Shown one piece after another: positions 8,100-17,704 of a stretch of DNA of 64,000 nt (the stretch's first letter is position 1; every line of letters begins with the position of its first letter). This DNA is from CAYNLK01 sp964398055. GTDB lineage: Bacteria; Chloroflexota; Anaerolineae; 4572-78; J111. The stretch is from assembly GCA_964398055.1 (NCBI GenBank), contig CAYNLK010000032.1:1-64000 (forward strand), written 5' to 3'. The notes beneath the pieces were generated by a model. The model was not told where the DNA came from, made no database searches, and was given only the letters and a program-made list of their open reading frames with translations. The position numbers and the translations under genes were made by a program.

Positions 8100-9332
8100 T
8101 TGACCAGTGTCCTTACAGCTCTGGAACTGGCTCTGGGCAAGTTGCCTGAAGCAGAACTCAATTCCCTGATCGACGTAACTTCTACCATAACTTATCCCGG
8201 CGGCTCCATCATTTGTCGTGAAGGCGAGCGCGAATACATCTTTTACATTATCCAAGAAGGTGAAGTCGCCTTTACCAAAAAGATGGGAGACAGTGAGCAA
8301 TTCTTGGGGTTGAAAACCCGGGGTGAGTTCTTTGGTGAGTTGGGCGTCCTGGATCGGGCGCCGCGGGCCGCCACCGTCCACGCCATCTCCGACTGTACCC
8401 TGATCGAGATTCACGAAGATACTCTAGACGACATTCTCACCCGTTATCCCTCGGTGGCCCGGGCTATTATGCGGGGTATTACCCGCAGTGTGCGGGATAC
8501 CGACCGCATCACCATTGCCGAGCTCCAGCTCAAAAACAATGAACTGGCCCGCACCCTGGAAAACCTCAAAACAGCCCAGGCCGAATTGCTCCGCCGCGAA
8601 CGTCTGAAACGTGATATGGAAATTGCGGCCGAAGTTCATCGCAATATTCTGCCTATCTCGTTTCCCCAGGTGCCCGGTTTTGAATTTGCGGCCCTGGCCC
8701 GGCCGGCCCGCGAAATTGGCGGCGACCTGTACGACGTGGTCGATATGGGCCAAAACCAGCTTGGCATCGTTATGGCTGATGCTTCAGGCAAAAGTGTGCA
8801 AGCCGCCATCTATATGGCCGTGGTCCGAGCCTTGTTTGTGAGCCAGACCAATGCCAATCTCTCCCCGGCCGAAACCGCCCGCCGCGTTCACGACCTGTTG
8901 ATGAAAGTCTCCACTACGGCCGATATGTTTGTGACGGTCTTTTATGCCCGGCTTGACTACACCGTCCGCCAGATGAGCTACATTCGGGGCGGCCACGACC
9001 GGCCTGTCTTTTATCACGCCGCGGCCAATGAAGTCCGGTTGCTCGACGCCCCGGGCCGCTTTTTAGGTTTGTTGCCTGGTCTGGTGCTTGAAGAAGAGTG
9101 TCTGGCCTTTGGACCGGGCGACATTTTAATTTGCTACAGTGATGGCGTTACGGATGCGGTCACCCGCCGCGGCGAGATGTATGGCCTGGAACGGCTCAAT
9201 CGGATCGTGATCCAAAACAGCCATTGTTCAGCCCAGGAATTGGTCAACATCATTGTCGCCGATATCGATGATTTTAGAGATGGGGCTGAACAACCAGATG
9301 ACTTAACCCTCCTTGTCACCAAAGCGCTCTAA
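8100..9332 (+). CDS. cNMP-binding / SpoIIE-type PP2C serine phosphatase
   Basis: 410 residues. An N-terminal cyclic-nucleotide-binding fold (about 15-130, with GEFFGELGVLDRAPRAATV) is joined by a helical linker (140-180) to a SpoIIE/PP2C phosphatase domain (about 195-410) bearing GGDLYDV, MADASGKSV, SDGVTD and PDDLTL metal-site motifs. Such proteins dephosphorylate anti-anti-sigma or similar Ser/Thr-phosphorylated proteins in response to a ligand. Translation starts at TTG 8100, 15 bp after the response regulator, with CGAGG in front. No anti-sigma partner is in the window. The two genes form a likely operon. Confidence 0.9.
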   Translation: MTSVLTALELALGKLPEAELNSLIDVTSTITYPGGSIICREGEREYIFYIIQEGEVAFTKKMGDSEQFLGLKTRGEFFGELGVLDRAPRAATVHAISDCTLIEIHEDTLDDILTRYPSVARAIMRGITRSVRDTDRITIAELQLKNNELARTLENLKTAQAELLRRERLKRDMEIAAEVHRNILPISFPQVPGFEFAALARPAREIGGDLYDVVDMGQNQLGIVMADASGKSVQAAIYMAVVRALFVSQTNANLSPAETARRVHDLLMKVSTTADMFVTVFYARLDYTVRQMSYIRGGHDRPVFYHAAANEVRLLDAPGRFLGLLPGLVLEEECLAFGPGDILICYSDGVTDAVTRRGEMYGLERLNRIVIQNSHCSAQELVNIIVADIDDFRDGAEQPDDLTLLVTKAL

Positions 9333-9398
9333 ATCAAATCACTGTTGATCTATTGCTGAAGTTGTACCCCAAACAAAAGTTGATGGAGTGAAATAGCT

Positions 9399-9998
9399 AT
9401 GGGCCAAAATTGGCAAGATTGGAAAACTAGAGAAACCCGCCGGCCGCGGCGCATTGAAGACGCCAGTTCGGCTGAAATCGGCTTTCCGCTCATCTGGATC
9501 ATTATTGGCGCAGTCGCCGGTTTGCTGGTCATTGGGCTGATTGGCCTGGGGGTGGTCAACATTGTCCGCAAACAATCGATCACCCCAACCCCGTCGGCTA
9601 TTCCCGGCCTGGCCCCCACCCAACCCATTGCGGAAGCTACCCAACCGGCCGCGGCCACCCCGACCATCCCGCCGGTTGTCACCCTTGAACCTACGCTCAC
9701 CCCAACCCCCACCCCCACCCCGGTCCCGGTGGTGCCGTCTGAACTTGCGGCCGGCGTTTACGCCCAGGTCACCGGCACCGACGGCAACGGCGTCAGCGTG
9801 CGGGCCGGCCCGGGCACCAACAACGCTCGCCTGACCATCGCTCCAGAGGGCAGTCTGGTGCTCGTTCTGGAGGGGCCGCGCGAGGATGAAAATCTGGACG
9901 ACTACATCTGGTGGTTTGTGCGGGCCGGAGACGGGGTTGAAGGCTGGGCAGTGCAGGAGTATCTTATCCCCAGCCTGCCGCCGGCCGGCGGGCAATAG
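9399..9998 (+). CDS. Membrane-anchored SH3-like domain protein
   Basis: 199 residues: a basic N-terminus, one transmembrane helix (about 30-56), a Thr-Pro-rich linker (60-110, TPTPTPTPVP), and a C-terminal bacterial SH3-like domain with GNGVSVRAGPGTNN and a GWAVQEYL end. The domain should be outside the cell, where such folds bind peptidoglycan or peptides. It lies 66 bp after the phosphatase on the same strand and may share its transcript. Confidence 0.85.
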   Translation: MGQNWQDWKTRETRRPRRIEDASSAEIGFPLIWIIIGAVAGLLVIGLIGLGVVNIVRKQSITPTPSAIPGLAPTQPIAEATQPAAATPTIPPVVTLEPTLTPTPTPTPVPVVPSELAAGVYAQVTGTDGNGVSVRAGPGTNNARLTIAPEGSLVLVLEGPREDENLDDYIWWFVRAGDGVEGWAVQEYLIPSLPPAGGQ

Positions 9999-10019
9999 CT
10001 TATTGAAAGGGCTTATTCT

Positions 10020-10117
10020 GTAGGGGCGCAAGGACTTGGGCCCCTACTACCAGGTGCAAGTGACCGGCAATTCAACTTTTCAGCGAAACACTTTTCAGCG
10101 AAAAGTGCCGGTCACTT
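10020..10117. terminator. Two hairpins, the second a GTGACCGGC element followed by T-run
   Basis: GTAGGGGC/GCCCCTAC pairs at 10020-10047. AAGTGACCGGCA (10058-10069) pairs perfectly with TGCCGGTCACTT (10106-10117), followed by more T residues. The loop contains a 15-base direct repeat (CTTTTCAGCGAAA). It probably ends the 9399 transcript and belongs to the dispersed element family. Confidence 0.65.
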
Positions 10118-10189
10118 TTTTCAAACTGAGCGTCGCTGACCCAAGCGGCGCTTTTTAGCTCAAGTTTCCGTCCTCATGGGGAGAGAGCC

Positions 10190-12235
10190 ATGGCTGATAT
10201 TGAAAAAGAGTTAGCCGAACTGCGCCGGGAAATCAACTACCACCTTTACCGCTATCACACCCTCGACGACCCGGTTATCAGCGACGCCGCCTATGACCAG
10301 TTGCTGAACCGGCTCCGCCAGCTTGAAGCCCAACACCCGGAACTCATTACCCCCGACTCGCCCACCCAACGGGTGGGGGCGCCCCCTTTAGATAGTTTTG
10401 AAAAAATCACCCATCCCATCCCCATGACCAGCCTCGGCAACGCCTTCAACGACGCCGATATGCGTAACTGGCTGGCCCGGATTGGCCGGCTTTTGCCGGA
10501 CGGGATCGGCGTTGAAGATTTGGAATTTGTGGTTGAACCCAAGATCGACGGCCTGGCCGTCGCCTTAACCTACGAACAGGGGATTTTCATACAAGGAGCC
10601 ACCCGCGGCGACGGGGTGGTGGGCGAAAATGTTACCGCCAACCTGCGCACGGTCAAAAGTATTCCCCTGCGCATCCCGGCGACCCCGGACGGGCCGCCGG
10701 CCCCGGCCCGTCTCGAAGTTCGAGGCGAAGTTTATATGCCGATCGCGGCTTTCAATGAATTCAACCGGCGCCAGGCTGAACAAGGCGAGAAAGTGTTCGC
10801 CAATCCCCGCAACGCTGCGGCCGGTTCACTGCGCCAACTCGACAGTAAGATTACCGCGCAGCGTCCCCTGGCCCTGTTTGCCTACGCCATTGGCTACGTG
10901 GAGGGGGCTGAAATTACCACCCAAAAGCAGGCCCTGGACTATCTCCGCCGGCTCGGTTTTCCGGTCAACCCGGATATTTTGCACACCGCCAACTTCGAAG
11001 AAGTCCTCAGCTTCATCCATACCTGGATGCAGCGCCGTGATGAGCTGACTTATGACGCCGATGGGGTGGTGGTCAAGCTCAACGACTTTGCCCTGCAGCA
11101 GCAGCTCGGGGTGGTGGGCAATGCCCCGCGCTGGGCCATTGCCTACAAATTCCCGGCGCGCGAAGCTACCACCAAACTGCTGGAAATCAAGACCAACGTG
11201 GGCCGGACCGGCCAGATTACGCCATACGCCAATCTGGAGCCGGTCAATATCGGCGGGGTGACGGTGCGCCAGGCTACCCTGCACAACTTTGACGACCTGG
11301 CTAAAAAAGATATCCGGGCCGGCGACACGGTGGTGGTCAAACGGGCCGGCGACGTGATCCCCCAGGTGGTCAAACCCATTCTCGAGCTGCGCCCGCCCGA
11401 CTCGCAGCCGTATCAGCCGCCCAGCCGCTGTCCGGTTTGCAACGAGCCGACTATGCGGCTGGGCGACGAGGTTGCCCTCTTTTGTATCAATGCGGCCTGC
11501 CCGGCGCAACTGGTCCGCCAGGTGGAATATTTTGTCTCGCGGGGGGCGATGGATATTGAGGGTTTTGGGATCAAAATTGGCGAGCAGTTGGTGCAAGCGG
11601 GCCTGATCAACGATATCGCCGACATCTACTTTTTGGAGCGCGACCAACTGCTCCAACTGGAAGGCTTTGCCGACAAAAAAGTCGACAATCTCTTGAGCGC
11701 CATTGCCGCCAGCAAAGCGCAGCCCTTTGAGCGATTCCTGACCGGGCTGGGCATTCGCTACGTGGGTAGTGGGGTGGCGAGCCTGCTGGTCAGGGCATTT
11801 CCGACCATTGAGGCCCTGCAAAACGCCTCTCAGGAGCAGTTGGAGTCAGTCGAGGGGATCGGCCCCCGGATTGCTGAGTCGATTGTGGCCTGGTTTAGCC
11901 GTCTACCCAACCAAAAGCTGATCGACAAATTCCGGCAGGCCGGCGTCAACCTGACCGCAGCGATTCAACCGGCCGGTGACATACCGCCAACCCTGGCCGG
12001 CCTGACCTTTGTGATTACCGGCACCCTGCCGAGTTGGAGTCGCGAGGAAGCCGGCGCCTTCATTGAACTGCACGGCGGCAAAGTTACCGGCAGCGTTTCG
12101 TCTAAAACAGATTATCTGGTTGCCGGTGAGAAGGCCGGGAGCAAGTTGAGCAAAGCCCAGAGTTTGGGCATTCCCATCCTGGACGAAGAGGGCTTGAAAA
12201 AGTTGGTTGCCGGCGACTCACTGAAATCAACGTAA
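10190..12235 (+). CDS. ligA: NAD-dependent DNA ligase LigA
   Basis: 681 residues, the normal length. It seals nicks in DNA using NAD. The Ia domain with YHxxD-type YHLYRYHTLDD lies at 17-27, the adenylation Lys118 in EPKIDGLA, the OB fold near 325-400, a four-Cys zinc finger (CPVCNEP ... CINAACPAQ, about 413-437), helix-hairpin-helix repeats (about 460-580) and a BRCT domain (about 592-681, LTFVITGTLP...). The start is supported by GGGGAGAGAG about 8 bases upstream. It stands alone and is probably constitutive. Confidence 0.97.
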   Translation: MADIEKELAELRREINYHLYRYHTLDDPVISDAAYDQLLNRLRQLEAQHPELITPDSPTQRVGAPPLDSFEKITHPIPMTSLGNAFNDADMRNWLARIGRLLPDGIGVEDLEFVVEPKIDGLAVALTYEQGIFIQGATRGDGVVGENVTANLRTVKSIPLRIPATPDGPPAPARLEVRGEVYMPIAAFNEFNRRQAEQGEKVFANPRNAAAGSLRQLDSKITAQRPLALFAYAIGYVEGAEITTQKQALDYLRRLGFPVNPDILHTANFEEVLSFIHTWMQRRDELTYDADGVVVKLNDFALQQQLGVVGNAPRWAIAYKFPAREATTKLLEIKTNVGRTGQITPYANLEPVNIGGVTVRQATLHNFDDLAKKDIRAGDTVVVKRAGDVIPQVVKPILELRPPDSQPYQPPSRCPVCNEPTMRLGDEVALFCINAACPAQLVRQVEYFVSRGAMDIEGFGIKIGEQLVQAGLINDIADIYFLERDQLLQLEGFADKKVDNLLSAIAASKAQPFERFLTGLGIRYVGSGVASLLVRAFPTIEALQNASQEQLESVEGIGPRIAESIVAWFSRLPNQKLIDKFRQAGVNLTAAIQPAGDIPPTLAGLTFVITGTLPSWSREEAGAFIELHGGKVTGSVSSKTDYLVAGEKAGSKLSKAQSLGIPILDEEGLKKLVAGDSLKST

Positions 12236-12314
12236 CTTCACGTTGGTTTCAGTGTTTATTCTTGAATGTGAATGAAAGTACGGCCATAACCAAAAAATTC
12301 AATGAGGAGCAAAG

Positions 12315-13562
12315 ATGTCTCGAATAGTCATTACCGGCCTTGGCGCCATTACCCCCGTGGGTAATGATGTCAACACCTTTTGGGAAAATATGAAAGCAGG
12401 CGAATCGGCCGCAGATGTCATCCAGGCGTTTGACACCACCGATTATGTCATTCGGATTGCCTGCGAGGTGAAGGACTTTGATCCCACCGATTGGATCGAT
12501 AAGAAAACGGTCAAGCGGATGGCCCGGTCCACCCAATTTGCCGTGGCCACCGCCAAAAAAGCCCTGGCCGACGCCAATTTTGAGGTCACCCCGGAAAACT
12601 CAGGCCGGGTTGGGGTGGTGTTCAATACCGGCGGCGGGGGGGTAACGGCAATGGAGGAATCTCAGATGCAGTTGGTCAACGGTGGGCCCCGCTCGGTATC
12701 GCCGTTTTTGGTGCCAATTGTGATGGCTAATGCCGCCTGCTGTATCGTCTCGATTGAGTTGGGAACGATGGGGCCGCTCAATACCTCAACTCTGGCCTGC
12801 GCCAGCGGCAACTATGCCCTGGTGGATGCCTATTATATGATGAAGCGGGGCGAAGCCGACGTGATGATTGCCGGCGGGACCGAAGCGGCAATCTCGCCGC
12901 TGGTGATTGCCTCCTTTGGCCGGATGGGGGCGCTATCGGCCCGCAACGACGATCCCAAACATGCCAGCCGCCCCTTTGACAAAGAGCGGGATGGTTTTGT
13001 ATTCGGCGAGGGGGCCGTGGCGTTTATTATGGAAACAGAGGCACACGCCCAGGCGCGCGGGGCCAGGATCTATGCCGAAGTATTGGGCGGGGCTTTACGA
13101 TCCGACGCCTATCATATCACTGCCCCCAGACCGGACGCCAGCGGGGCCGTCGCGGCCATACAGGCCGCTCTGGCCAACAGCGGCAAATCCCCTGACCAGG
13201 TCGATGCCATCTTTGCCCACGGCACCAGCACCCCGCTGGGCGATGTGGCCGAAACTTTAGCCATTAAGAAGGTTTTTGGAGAGCGAGCCTACCATATTCC
13301 GATCACGGCGACCAAATCACAGGTAGGGCATATGCTGGGGGCGGCCGGGGCAGTCTCGGCGCTGGCGGCGGTCAAAACCATCGAGGAAGGGGTTATTTGC
13401 CCCACCATCAACTACGACACCCCCGACCCCGAGTGTGATCTGGATTATGTCCCCAATGTGGCCCGCAAACACAACGTTAACCTGGCCCTGGTCAATGCCT
13501 TTGGCTTTGGCGGGCAAGACGTGGTGCTGGTATTGGGAAAATACGGCGCAAATGGGGTTTAA
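12315..13562 (+). CDS. fabF: Beta-ketoacyl-ACP synthase II
   Basis: 415 residues. It condenses malonyl-ACP with acyl-ACP in fatty-acid elongation. The Cys-His-His triad is visible: Cys162 in LACASGN, His302 in AHGTSTPLGD and His339 in QVGHMLGAAG. The length and C-terminal NAFGFGG motif are normal. The ribosome site AGGAG lies 7 bases before the ATG. No other fab genes flank it, so it is not in a fatty-acid operon here; a dedicated ketosynthase role cannot be excluded. The stop codon overlaps the end of the minus-strand gene at 13559 by 4 bp. Confidence 0.95.
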   Translation: MSRIVITGLGAITPVGNDVNTFWENMKAGESAADVIQAFDTTDYVIRIACEVKDFDPTDWIDKKTVKRMARSTQFAVATAKKALADANFEVTPENSGRVGVVFNTGGGGVTAMEESQMQLVNGGPRSVSPFLVPIVMANAACCIVSIELGTMGPLNTSTLACASGNYALVDAYYMMKRGEADVMIAGGTEAAISPLVIASFGRMGALSARNDDPKHASRPFDKERDGFVFGEGAVAFIMETEAHAQARGARIYAEVLGGALRSDAYHITAPRPDASGAVAAIQAALANSGKSPDQVDAIFAHGTSTPLGDVAETLAIKKVFGERAYHIPITATKSQVGHMLGAAGAVSALAAVKTIEEGVICPTINYDTPDPECDLDYVPNVARKHNVNLALVNAFGFGGQDVVLVLGKYGANGV

Positions 13563-13777
13563 TGAGGGTGGGTTGGCTGATTGAGCCGCAGTCTCAGTTC
13601 AGCGTGAGCAGCCGCGGCAATCTGGGCCATTGGATAAAAGTCGCTTGGCCGCAGCAGGCCGGCGGCCTGCCAGTGGCCCGGATCCAAACAACGGTGACCG
13701 CTGTATTCGGCAGTGATGGTCAAATAATAGCCACAGATATGGCAACAATGAGGTTGTTGGTTGTTGAGTACCGTCAT
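13559..13777 (-). CDS. Small putative zinc-binding protein
   Basis: 72 residues, not recognised. An N-terminal CCHICGYYL and a following GHRCLDPGH suggest a small zinc-binding fold (CxxC plus C/H pairs). The start at 13777 is chosen because GGGGGG lies 7 bases upstream on the minus strand. It converges on fabF with a 4-bp overlap. A plus-strand reading of the same DNA has no comparable motif. The expression is unproven. Confidence 0.5.
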   Translation of the reverse strand: MTVLNNQQPHCCHICGYYLTITAEYSGHRCLDPGHWQAAGLLRPSDFYPMAQIAAAAHAELRLRLNQPTHPH

Positions 13778-13801
13778 TGATCGTCCCCCCACATTAGCGT
13801 T

Positions 13802-13834
13802 AAGGTGAGTCGGCTATCTGAGCCGACTTACCTT
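13802..13834. terminator. Bidirectional hairpin terminator
   Basis: AAGGTGAGTCGGCT pairs with AGCCGACTTACCTT (one mismatch) around a 5-base loop, followed by TTATTATAT. It lies just upstream of the 13559 minus gene and downstream of fabF. Confidence 0.6.
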
Positions 13835-13908
13835 TTATTATATCGCCGGCCTGTGAGAATTCAATCGGAAAAAAGTAGCAAAACGGTTAGACTTTGGATT
13901 TTAAAGTT

Positions 13909-13948
13909 AAAATAGCCCCGGTTGAAGATCAACAACCAGGGCTATTTT
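13909..13948 (-). terminator. Terminator of fhs
   Basis: AAAATAGCCCCGGTTG pairs with CAACCAGGGCTATTTT (one mismatch), 27 bp beyond the fhs stop, with a T-rich tail on the minus strand. Confidence 0.8.
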
Positions 13949-13974
13949 CATTTTATTTTACTGAATAGGCCAAT

Positions 13975-15717
13975 TTAAAACAGGCCAACCACCTTGCCCG
14001 TATTCAAGTCAATATCCACATCCATGAAAGCAGGTCGGGAAGGCAGCCCAGGCATGGTCCGGATGATGCCCATCAAGGGGTAAATGAAGCCGGCCCCCAC
14101 GCTGGCCCGAACTTCCCGGACGGGGATGGTGAAACCCTTCGGTCGCCCCTTCAGGGTGGCATCGTGAGAAAGACTGAGATGGGTTTTGGCCATGCAAATG
14201 GGCAGATTACCGAAACCATTCTGTTCAAAGGTTTTGATCTGGCGTTCGGCCGTCGGTTCGTAAGTTACGCCATCGGCCCCGTAAATCTCGGTCGCAATCT
14301 TCTCGATCTTCTGCTTGATGCTCCAATCCAGCGGATAGAGAAAATGGAAGTTGCTGGGCTTCTCACAGGCGTGCATCACTGCCTCGGCCAATTCCAGCGC
14401 GCCATCACCACCCCTGGCCCAGTGGTCAGACATAACCGCGGTTTCGGCCCCGGCCTGCTGGGACATCTTCTTGACCAACTCGACCTCGGCGTCGGTGTCG
14501 GTGGGGAAACGATTCACCGCCACCACCGCCGGAATACCAAACTTCTTGACGTTCTCGATATGCGCGGCCAGGTTCTCAATCCCTTTTTCCAACAGAGGCA
14601 GGTTCTCTTCGGTATAGGCCTTGTCCAGGGGCCGCCCGGCCACCACGGTTGGGCCGCCGCCGTGCATCTTTAGCGCCCGGATGGTGGCAACCAGGACGAC
14701 CACATTGGGAATCAGGCCGGAGTAGCGGCACTTGATGTTGAAGAACTTCTCCATACCAATGTCTGCGCCAAAGCCGGACTCGGTCACCACGTAATCAGCT
14801 AACTTCAGGGCAATCTGGTCGGCAATGATCGAGCTGTTACCGTGGGCGATGTTGGCAAAGGGACCGGCATGGACAAAGGCGGGCTGCCCTTCCAGGGTTT
14901 GCATCAGGTTGGGCATAATGGCATCTTTCATCAACACTGTCACTGCGCCGGCCACGCCCAGATCCTCGGCCGTTACCGGTTTGCCGTTCTTATCCAGCGC
15001 TACCACCATCCGGCCAAAGCGCGCCCGCATATCTTTCAAGCCGGTAGTCAGGGCCAGGATGGCCATAATTTCGGAGGAGACAGTGATATCATACCCGCCT
15101 TCGCGGGGCACCCCGTCCAGGTGACCGCCCAATCCCAACACAATCTTGCGCAAGGCCCGATCGTTCACATCAACCACCCGGTGCCAGGAGATGGTGTAAG
15201 GGTCGATATTCAACCGTTTGAGGCCCATTTTGGCCAGCGCCTCGTCACTCTGGAGACTTTCGTGATAGATACGGGCGTCGAGCGCGGCAGCCACCAGGTT
15301 GTGAGCCGCGCTAATGGCGTGGATGTCGCCGGTGAGGTGCAGGTTGAAATCCTCCATCGGAATAATCTGGCTGTAACCGCCGCCGGCCGCCCCACCTTTG
15401 ATGCCAAAAGTCGGCCCCTGGCTGGGCTGGCGAATGCAGATCATCACCTTCTTGCCAAGCTTACCCAACCCCTGGGTCAGGCCGACGCTGGTGGTGGTTT
15501 TCCCTTCGCCCAGCGGTGTAGGCGTAATTGCCGTCACGTCAATGTATTTACCCTGCGGATGGTCGGCAAATTTCTCCAAAACATCCAAATGGACCTTGGC
15601 TTTGTATTGGCCAAAGAAGTCCAGATCATTCTCGGTCAGGCCGATACTTTCGGCAATTTCGATAATGGGCTTAACTTTTGCTGCCTGAGCAATTGCAAGA
15701 TCGCTTGGAACAGACAT
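13975..15717 (-). CDS. fhs: Formate--tetrahydrofolate ligase
   Basis: 580 residues, slightly longer than the usual 555-560. It makes 10-formyl-THF from formate, ATP and THF, feeding purine and one-carbon metabolism and, in acetogens, the Wood-Ljungdahl methyl branch. The P-loop TPLGEGKTT is near residue 68, followed by the QPSQGPTFGIKGGAAGGG region and the GFGADIGMEKF segment typical of the family. The ribosome site GAAGGAG precedes the ATG. The gene is monocistronic between a terminator and a 12-bp inverted repeat upstream. No other Wood-Ljungdahl genes are in the window. Confidence 0.97.
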   Translation of the reverse strand: MSVPSDLAIAQAAKVKPIIEIAESIGLTENDLDFFGQYKAKVHLDVLEKFADHPQGKYIDVTAITPTPLGEGKTTTSVGLTQGLGKLGKKVMICIRQPSQGPTFGIKGGAAGGGYSQIIPMEDFNLHLTGDIHAISAAHNLVAAALDARIYHESLQSDEALAKMGLKRLNIDPYTISWHRVVDVNDRALRKIVLGLGGHLDGVPREGGYDITVSSEIMAILALTTGLKDMRARFGRMVVALDKNGKPVTAEDLGVAGAVTVLMKDAIMPNLMQTLEGQPAFVHAGPFANIAHGNSSIIADQIALKLADYVVTESGFGADIGMEKFFNIKCRYSGLIPNVVVLVATIRALKMHGGGPTVVAGRPLDKAYTEENLPLLEKGIENLAAHIENVKKFGIPAVVAVNRFPTDTDAEVELVKKMSQQAGAETAVMSDHWARGGDGALELAEAVMHACEKPSNFHFLYPLDWSIKQKIEKIATEIYGADGVTYEPTAERQIKTFEQNGFGNLPICMAKTHLSLSHDATLKGRPKGFTIPVREVRASVGAGFIYPLMGIIRTMPGLPSRPAFMDVDIDLNTGKVVGLF

Positions 15718-15829
15718 ATTATTTTCTCCTTCGAAATTTAATTATTGAGTTTTTACAAATGAGTTTTACAACGGTGTGGAATCTGTTGAACCAACTATCA
15801 ATTGTAAAGAATTTGTTCCAAATTGGTAA

Positions 15830-15866
15830 GTGACATTTGTCCCTTCTTCCTTGTGACAAATGTCAC
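15830..15866. promoter_or_regulatory. Perfect 12-bp inverted repeat upstream of fhs
   Basis: GTGACATTTGTC (15830-15841) and GACAAATGTCAC (15855-15866) pair perfectly over a 13-base loop, 113 bp before the fhs start and 132 bp beyond the sigma factor stop. It may be a terminator of the sigma gene or an operator for fhs; no T-run favours one clearly. Confidence 0.5.
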
Positions 15867-15997
15867 CATTACAGCGCGGCGCGACAACGTTTAGGCAGAG
15901 ACAGCAAACAGATAAAAGCCCACTTCCCCCGGCAAGAACGGGCCAATGTGGATAGGTCAAGAGGTGAACGAAACTCAGCGGGAGGAAAATCAGCCCA

Positions 15998-17155
15998 TCA
16001 GTCAAGAAAATCGCGCAACCGGCGGCTGTGACGGGGATGGCGCAGCTTGCTCAATGCCTTTACTTCTATCTGGCGGATGCGCTCCCGGGTCACTCCAAAT
16101 TTACGCCCAACCTCTTCCAGAGTATAAGTCCGGCCATCTTGCAGGCCAAACCTCAATTGCAGCACCCGACCTTCGCGGGCGGTCAGGCAGGCCAAAACAT
16201 CATCCATCCGTTCCCGCAACAGGCGATGAAAGGTGGAGTCGTCGGGAGCAATGTTACTCTCATCCTCAATGAAGTCGCCCAGGGTGCTGTCAAGTTCCTC
16301 GCCAACTTCCATTTCTAACGACAGAGGAAATTGAGCGGCCTGGCGAATCCGCTTCAACAAGCGCAGGCTGATCTCCATTTCGGCGGCAATCTCTTCTTCG
16401 GTGGGCGCGTGACCATTCTTCTGGATCAATTCACGGGAAACGCGGGCCAGTTGGGTAACCCGCTCCCCCATATGGACCGGCACCCGAATAGTGCGCCCCT
16501 GATCCGACAAGGCCCGGCTAACCGCCTGGCGAATCCACCAGGTGGCATAGGTACTGAACTTAAAACCGCGCTGATATTCAAACTTTTCCACCGCCCGGAT
16601 TAAACCAATGTTCCCTTCCTGGATTAAATCCATGAAGGGAACACCGTGACCCACATATTTTTTGGCAATGCTGACAACCAGCCTGAAGTTAGACTCAATC
16701 AGCGTCCGGCGAGCCTCCTGGCCGCGCTGCATGTCGGCTTTGAACTGGGCCATCAACTGCTCATCAGGCGGCTTGTGGTCGGCTTGGGCTAACCGTTTGG
16801 CTGCTTTCTTGCCCCGCTCGATGGCTCTGGCCAACTGCACTTCCTGGCGCCCGGACAGCAGGGGAATACGGCTAATTTCTTTAAGGTATAAGGCTATGGA
16901 GTCGTCAACTTCAAAGTCAGGCTGACTATCTTCTTCCCACCCGGCCAAAAACAAATCATCATGCTCTTCGTCGCGTTCCGCCTTTTTGCTGGCGCCGTTC
17001 GCCGGGTGACGTCCTCGTCCATTCCGAGGGGGGTAGCCCCCCTCGGGTGGTTCCGTATCCTTATCCGGGTGAACGATCAGGAACTGCTCTTGCCGCGAGA
17101 AAATCACCCGACCTGGCGGCTCTTGTGTCTCTGGATGCGAAAATTCTGCAAGCAT
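15998..17155 (-). CDS. RNA polymerase sigma factor, sigma70 primary-like (SigA/RpoD)
   Basis: 385 residues from the ATG at 17155, chosen because GAGGGAGG stands 7 bases before it; the track-length start 12 codons earlier lacks a site. A charged N-terminus (to about 75) is followed by region 1.2 (DSIALYLKEISRIPLLS), region 2 (NFRLVVSIAKKYVGHGVPFMDLIQEGNIG... YATWWIRQA), region 3 and region 4 with the helix-turn-helix VTRERIRQIEVKALSKLR. It directs polymerase to -10/-35 promoters, and TTGaca/TATAAT-like promoters are visible elsewhere in the window. The short region 1.1 leaves open whether this is the primary or a closely related group 2 factor. Confidence 0.93.
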   Translation of the reverse strand: MLAEFSHPETQEPPGRVIFSRQEQFLIVHPDKDTEPPEGGYPPRNGRGRHPANGASKKAERDEEHDDLFLAGWEEDSQPDFEVDDSIALYLKEISRIPLLSGRQEVQLARAIERGKKAAKRLAQADHKPPDEQLMAQFKADMQRGQEARRTLIESNFRLVVSIAKKYVGHGVPFMDLIQEGNIGLIRAVEKFEYQRGFKFSTYATWWIRQAVSRALSDQGRTIRVPVHMGERVTQLARVSRELIQKNGHAPTEEEIAAEMEISLRLLKRIRQAAQFPLSLEMEVGEELDSTLGDFIEDESNIAPDDSTFHRLLRERMDDVLACLTAREGRVLQLRFGLQDGRTYTLEEVGRKFGVTRERIRQIEVKALSKLRHPRHSRRLRDFLD

Positions 17156-17704
17156 AAAACCGCCTCCCTCTTGAACCAAGAGACAAAACAACAGTACAGG
17201 AACCTAAACCGTGGCACTCATTGACAGGCTGTTTCAACAAGTTATGTTAAAATTCAGACATGATATGTCAAGTAGTATATCACATTTTGTTATACGAAGC
17301 AATAGGTATTATGAAAAGTTAAGGTAAAAAAACGAATTTTGAGGGGAATTTCGGGGAAAAATCTGACTTTTTGCTGAGATTCAGCGGAAAGGAATGGGGT
17401 GCGCCAGCAAAATGACCCCGGTTCGTCATCAAAGCCCGTATTCACGGATAGTACCGAGGTATCTTCTCGCCTACTCAAAATTACCACCATTGGTCGTGAC
17501 TTTTGGCCAGATTTTTAGGGTACTGTTGGTCACGAGAATTTACGCCTTTTTCCCCTTGTGGTGAGTCGCTTTTCTGTTATATCCTATGTGAAATAAAAAG
17601 ACTATTAGAAGCGCCAAAAGCAAGAATTGTGAAACGAAACATCACCAGCGCCGTGACTTTTTCAATATTCGTTGATTATCTTAATGGTATTTTTGGAGGT
17701 CAAA
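17156..17704. other. 549-bp gap without a recognised gene
   Basis: AT-rich sequence between the divergent sigma factor and PstS-like genes. Short open frames here (for example 17503-17712) lack ribosome sites and family features. GGAGG at 17695-17699 serves the next gene. No RNA gene was recognised. Confidence 0.5.

Noticed and set aside
14842..15741. 299-residue plus-strand frame opposite fhs
   Set aside because: Shadow of fhs, which is unmistakable on the minus strand.
17156..17704. Possible RNA gene in the long gaps (also 32425-32917)
   Set aside because: No tRNA arm pattern or rRNA segment was recognised; a covariance-model search would settle it.
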